From: Propionivibrio dicarboxylicus
GTDB lineage: Bacteria > Pseudomonadota > Gammaproteobacteria > Burkholderiales > Rhodocyclaceae
DNA: 43,274 nt
Reading direction: 5' to 3'
Assembly (NCBI GenBank): GCA_945902805.1
Contig: CAMDMZ010000038.1
Span: 1-43,274 of the forward strand
The notes beneath the pieces are model-generated. The model was not told the DNA's origin. It worked only from the letters and a program-made list of their open reading frames with translations, and did not search any database. Positions 42,262-43,274 of the stretch are shown in pieces (the stretch's first letter is position 1; each line of letters starts with the position of its first letter). The position numbers and the translations under genes are program-made.

Positions 42262-42551
42262 CAAGGCCGTGCCCGCGCCCTGGGTGCCACGGCGAATTCC
42301 TCATCCCGCTCGCGCCGAAGGGTCTGCATACGGCTCGATAGGTGCGAGGCCATGGCCTTGCGGAAATCTTCCATCTCGGCCCGGCTCCAATCCGGGTGCT
42401 GGCGATGGGCGGCATTGAGCGCCTCCCAGACGCTGGATTTCAGATATCCGGCCAGCCACTGGGCAAACAAGGTATCAGCACGATCGCTTCGTATTTCGCG
42501 GAACGTGACCGGTGATTTCGCGTCATCGTGACCGATGGCGGAATGCTGCAT
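42261..42551 (-). CDS. Unrecognised 96-residue helical protein
   Basis: A protein beginning MQHSAIGHDDAKSPVTFREI, with a helical body (ADTLFAQWLAGYLKSSVWEAL, then EMEDFRKAMASHLSSRMQTL) and an Arg-rich end. Composition and codon use look like a real gene, but no family or motif is recognised. ATG 42551 is the first ATG in frame; a TTG at 42563 is also possible. No clear ribosome site is seen. It may form an operon with the 51-residue ORF that follows. Confidence 0.5.
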   Translation of the reverse strand: MQHSAIGHDDAKSPVTFREIRSDRADTLFAQWLAGYLKSSVWEALNAAHRQHPDWSRAEMEDFRKAMASHLSSRMQTLRRERDEEFAVAPRARARP

Positions 42552-42563
42552 GGATAGAGCCAA

Positions 42564-43005
42564 ATGTTACCTGAATCGGTCACGCTCTCATGAAATCGCG
42601 GTCACATCCTCGAATGCCGCAGAAATACATATCAATCACCACAGGGCTTGCAGACAATATGGGGCTGCAGTTACGGCCTGGCACACAAGCGCGGCATTAT
42701 GAAACTGCGGGAAGCCCATTTCTGAATCGGTACCGATCTCACCAAGAGAAAGGGCACCGAGAATATCCGAAGCGTTACACGACAATCGCTGCCTTGGCAG
42801 TCGAACTGGCGAGCAGCGAGTGGACTGCAAAATAGGCAAGCCACGCCAGCGTGATTTCAGTTAAGCGCATGACGGCGACCCATCGTGAGAAACGTTGAGG
42901 GACAGCATAGACTCATCCGTTGCAAGCCAATCTTGCGGCAAAACAATGTTCCATGGAAAAATCATGCCCCTCTCAAGTGTCAGGTGCTTGTCGTCCGTCC
43001 CGCCG
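42564..43005. other. 442-bp region without a supported gene
   Basis: Weak frames exist on both strands (42590-42835 plus and 42636-42839 minus), but neither has a ribosome site, a family pattern or a sensible neighbour. A hairpin with 8-bp arms (42996-43016) overlaps the end of the LysE gene. It lacks a T-tract on the minus strand, so it is a poor intrinsic terminator. Confidence 0.4.
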
Positions 43006-43274
43006 TCAGCGGGACGTGATCATTCGGATTCCCAGCGCAATGAACACGGTCCCGGTGAGCCGATCGAGCCATTTCCCTACGCTTGGTTTGCGGTTCAACC
43101 AAGTACCGACACTTCCGGAAAACAGTCCGAGCAGACTGAACAAGACCGCCGCTTGTGCCGTGAATATCACGCCCAGAAGCCCCAGTTGCCACTCCACGTT
43201 CCCGTTCGATGCCGTGACGAACTGCGGCAGGAACGACAAGAAGAACAGAATCACTTTTGGGTTAATCGCGTTGG
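43006..43274 (-). CDS. LysE/RhtB-family exporter, 3' part
   Basis: The C-terminal 89 residues of an amino-acid exporter of the inner membrane; the start lies beyond the window edge. The visible sequence begins NAINPKVILFFLSFLPQFV, the conserved NPK...FFLxFLPQF signature of the family's second half. It continues with hydrophobic segments (LGLLGVIFTAQAAVLFSLLGL, then LTGTVFIALGIRM) and the usual short tail. Stop is TGA at 43006. It is unrelated to the signalling island and probably marks its right border. Confidence 0.9.
   Translation of the reverse strand, partial: NAINPKVILFFLSFLPQFVTASNGNVEWQLGLLGVIFTAQAAVLFSLLGLFSGSVGTWLNRKPSVGKWLDRLTGTVFIALGIRMITSR

Noticed and set aside
42996-43016. Hairpin as terminator of the exporter gene
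   Set aside because: The arms are good, but the stem spans the stop codon and no T-tract follows on the minus strand.
1-43274. CRISPR array, tRNA or rRNA genes
   Set aside because: No regularly spaced repeats and no tRNA- or rRNA-like sequence were recognised on reading; a covariance-model search was not possible.

Overview
The window is a dense signal-transduction island from a moderately GC-rich Gram-negative bacterium. Gene style (many PAS and HisKA kinases, RpfG-like HD-GYP regulators, EvgS/BvgS-type hybrid kinases, DUF1778-GNAT toxin-antitoxin, IS256 and IS5 elements) fits a betaproteobacterium, perhaps a Rhodocyclales relative such as Dechloromonas, Azospira or Accumulibacter. That assignment is inference only. 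No rRNA, tRNA or CRISPR array was seen.

Layout. (1) 1-3705 is a mobile or accessory flank: a 38-bp perfect palindrome, an AbrB-like antitoxin whose partner toxin gene is split by a complete IS256-family element (601-1929, 8-bp target duplication), an HU-type protein, and a SprT-like protein with a degenerate catalytic motif. (2) Cluster A, 4036-21715, all plus strand, is a mostly overlapping gene chain: two HTH-receiver regulators (the second with a dead receiver), a CheY-like protein, a PAS-PAS-GGDEF cyclase, a sensorless kinase, a small coiled-coil protein, a double receiver, a GAF-GAF kinase, a receiver-HD-GYP phosphodiesterase, a membrane PAS kinase, a lone receiver, a deleted HDOD locus, two hybrid kinases and a frameshifted small membrane protein. 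(3) 21770-22551 is a TacA/TacT-like toxin-antitoxin pair between the clusters. (4) Cluster B, 22667-36872, is mostly minus strand: HTH-receiver, CheY, two PAS kinases, a small beta module, HDOD, and a kinase reduced to its sensor and HPt ends. Beside it lie a hybrid kinase, a receiver-HD-GYP protein, an orphan periplasmic lipoprotein and an intact copy of the small membrane protein. (5) 37007-42089 holds two more membrane kinases separated by an IS5-family element. (6) 42106-43274 holds two unrecognised small ORFs and the end of a LysE/RhtB exporter.

How it may work. At least eight histidine kinases with different sensors (Cache, GAF, PAS, multi-TM) sit with many receivers and HPt domains, one diguanylate cyclase and two HD-GYP proteins, so phosphorelay and cyclic-di-GMP output are tied together. 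The only recognised DNA-binding outputs are three proteins with a MerR/excisionase-type helix-turn-helix placed before the receiver. Clusters A and B look like diverged copies of one gene order (HTH-receiver, CheY, kinases, beta module, HDOD, hybrid kinase). The copies are decaying differently, with a deletion scar in A, a gutted kinase in B and a frameshift in A. A 44-bp repeat has also entered several kinase reading frames in phase.
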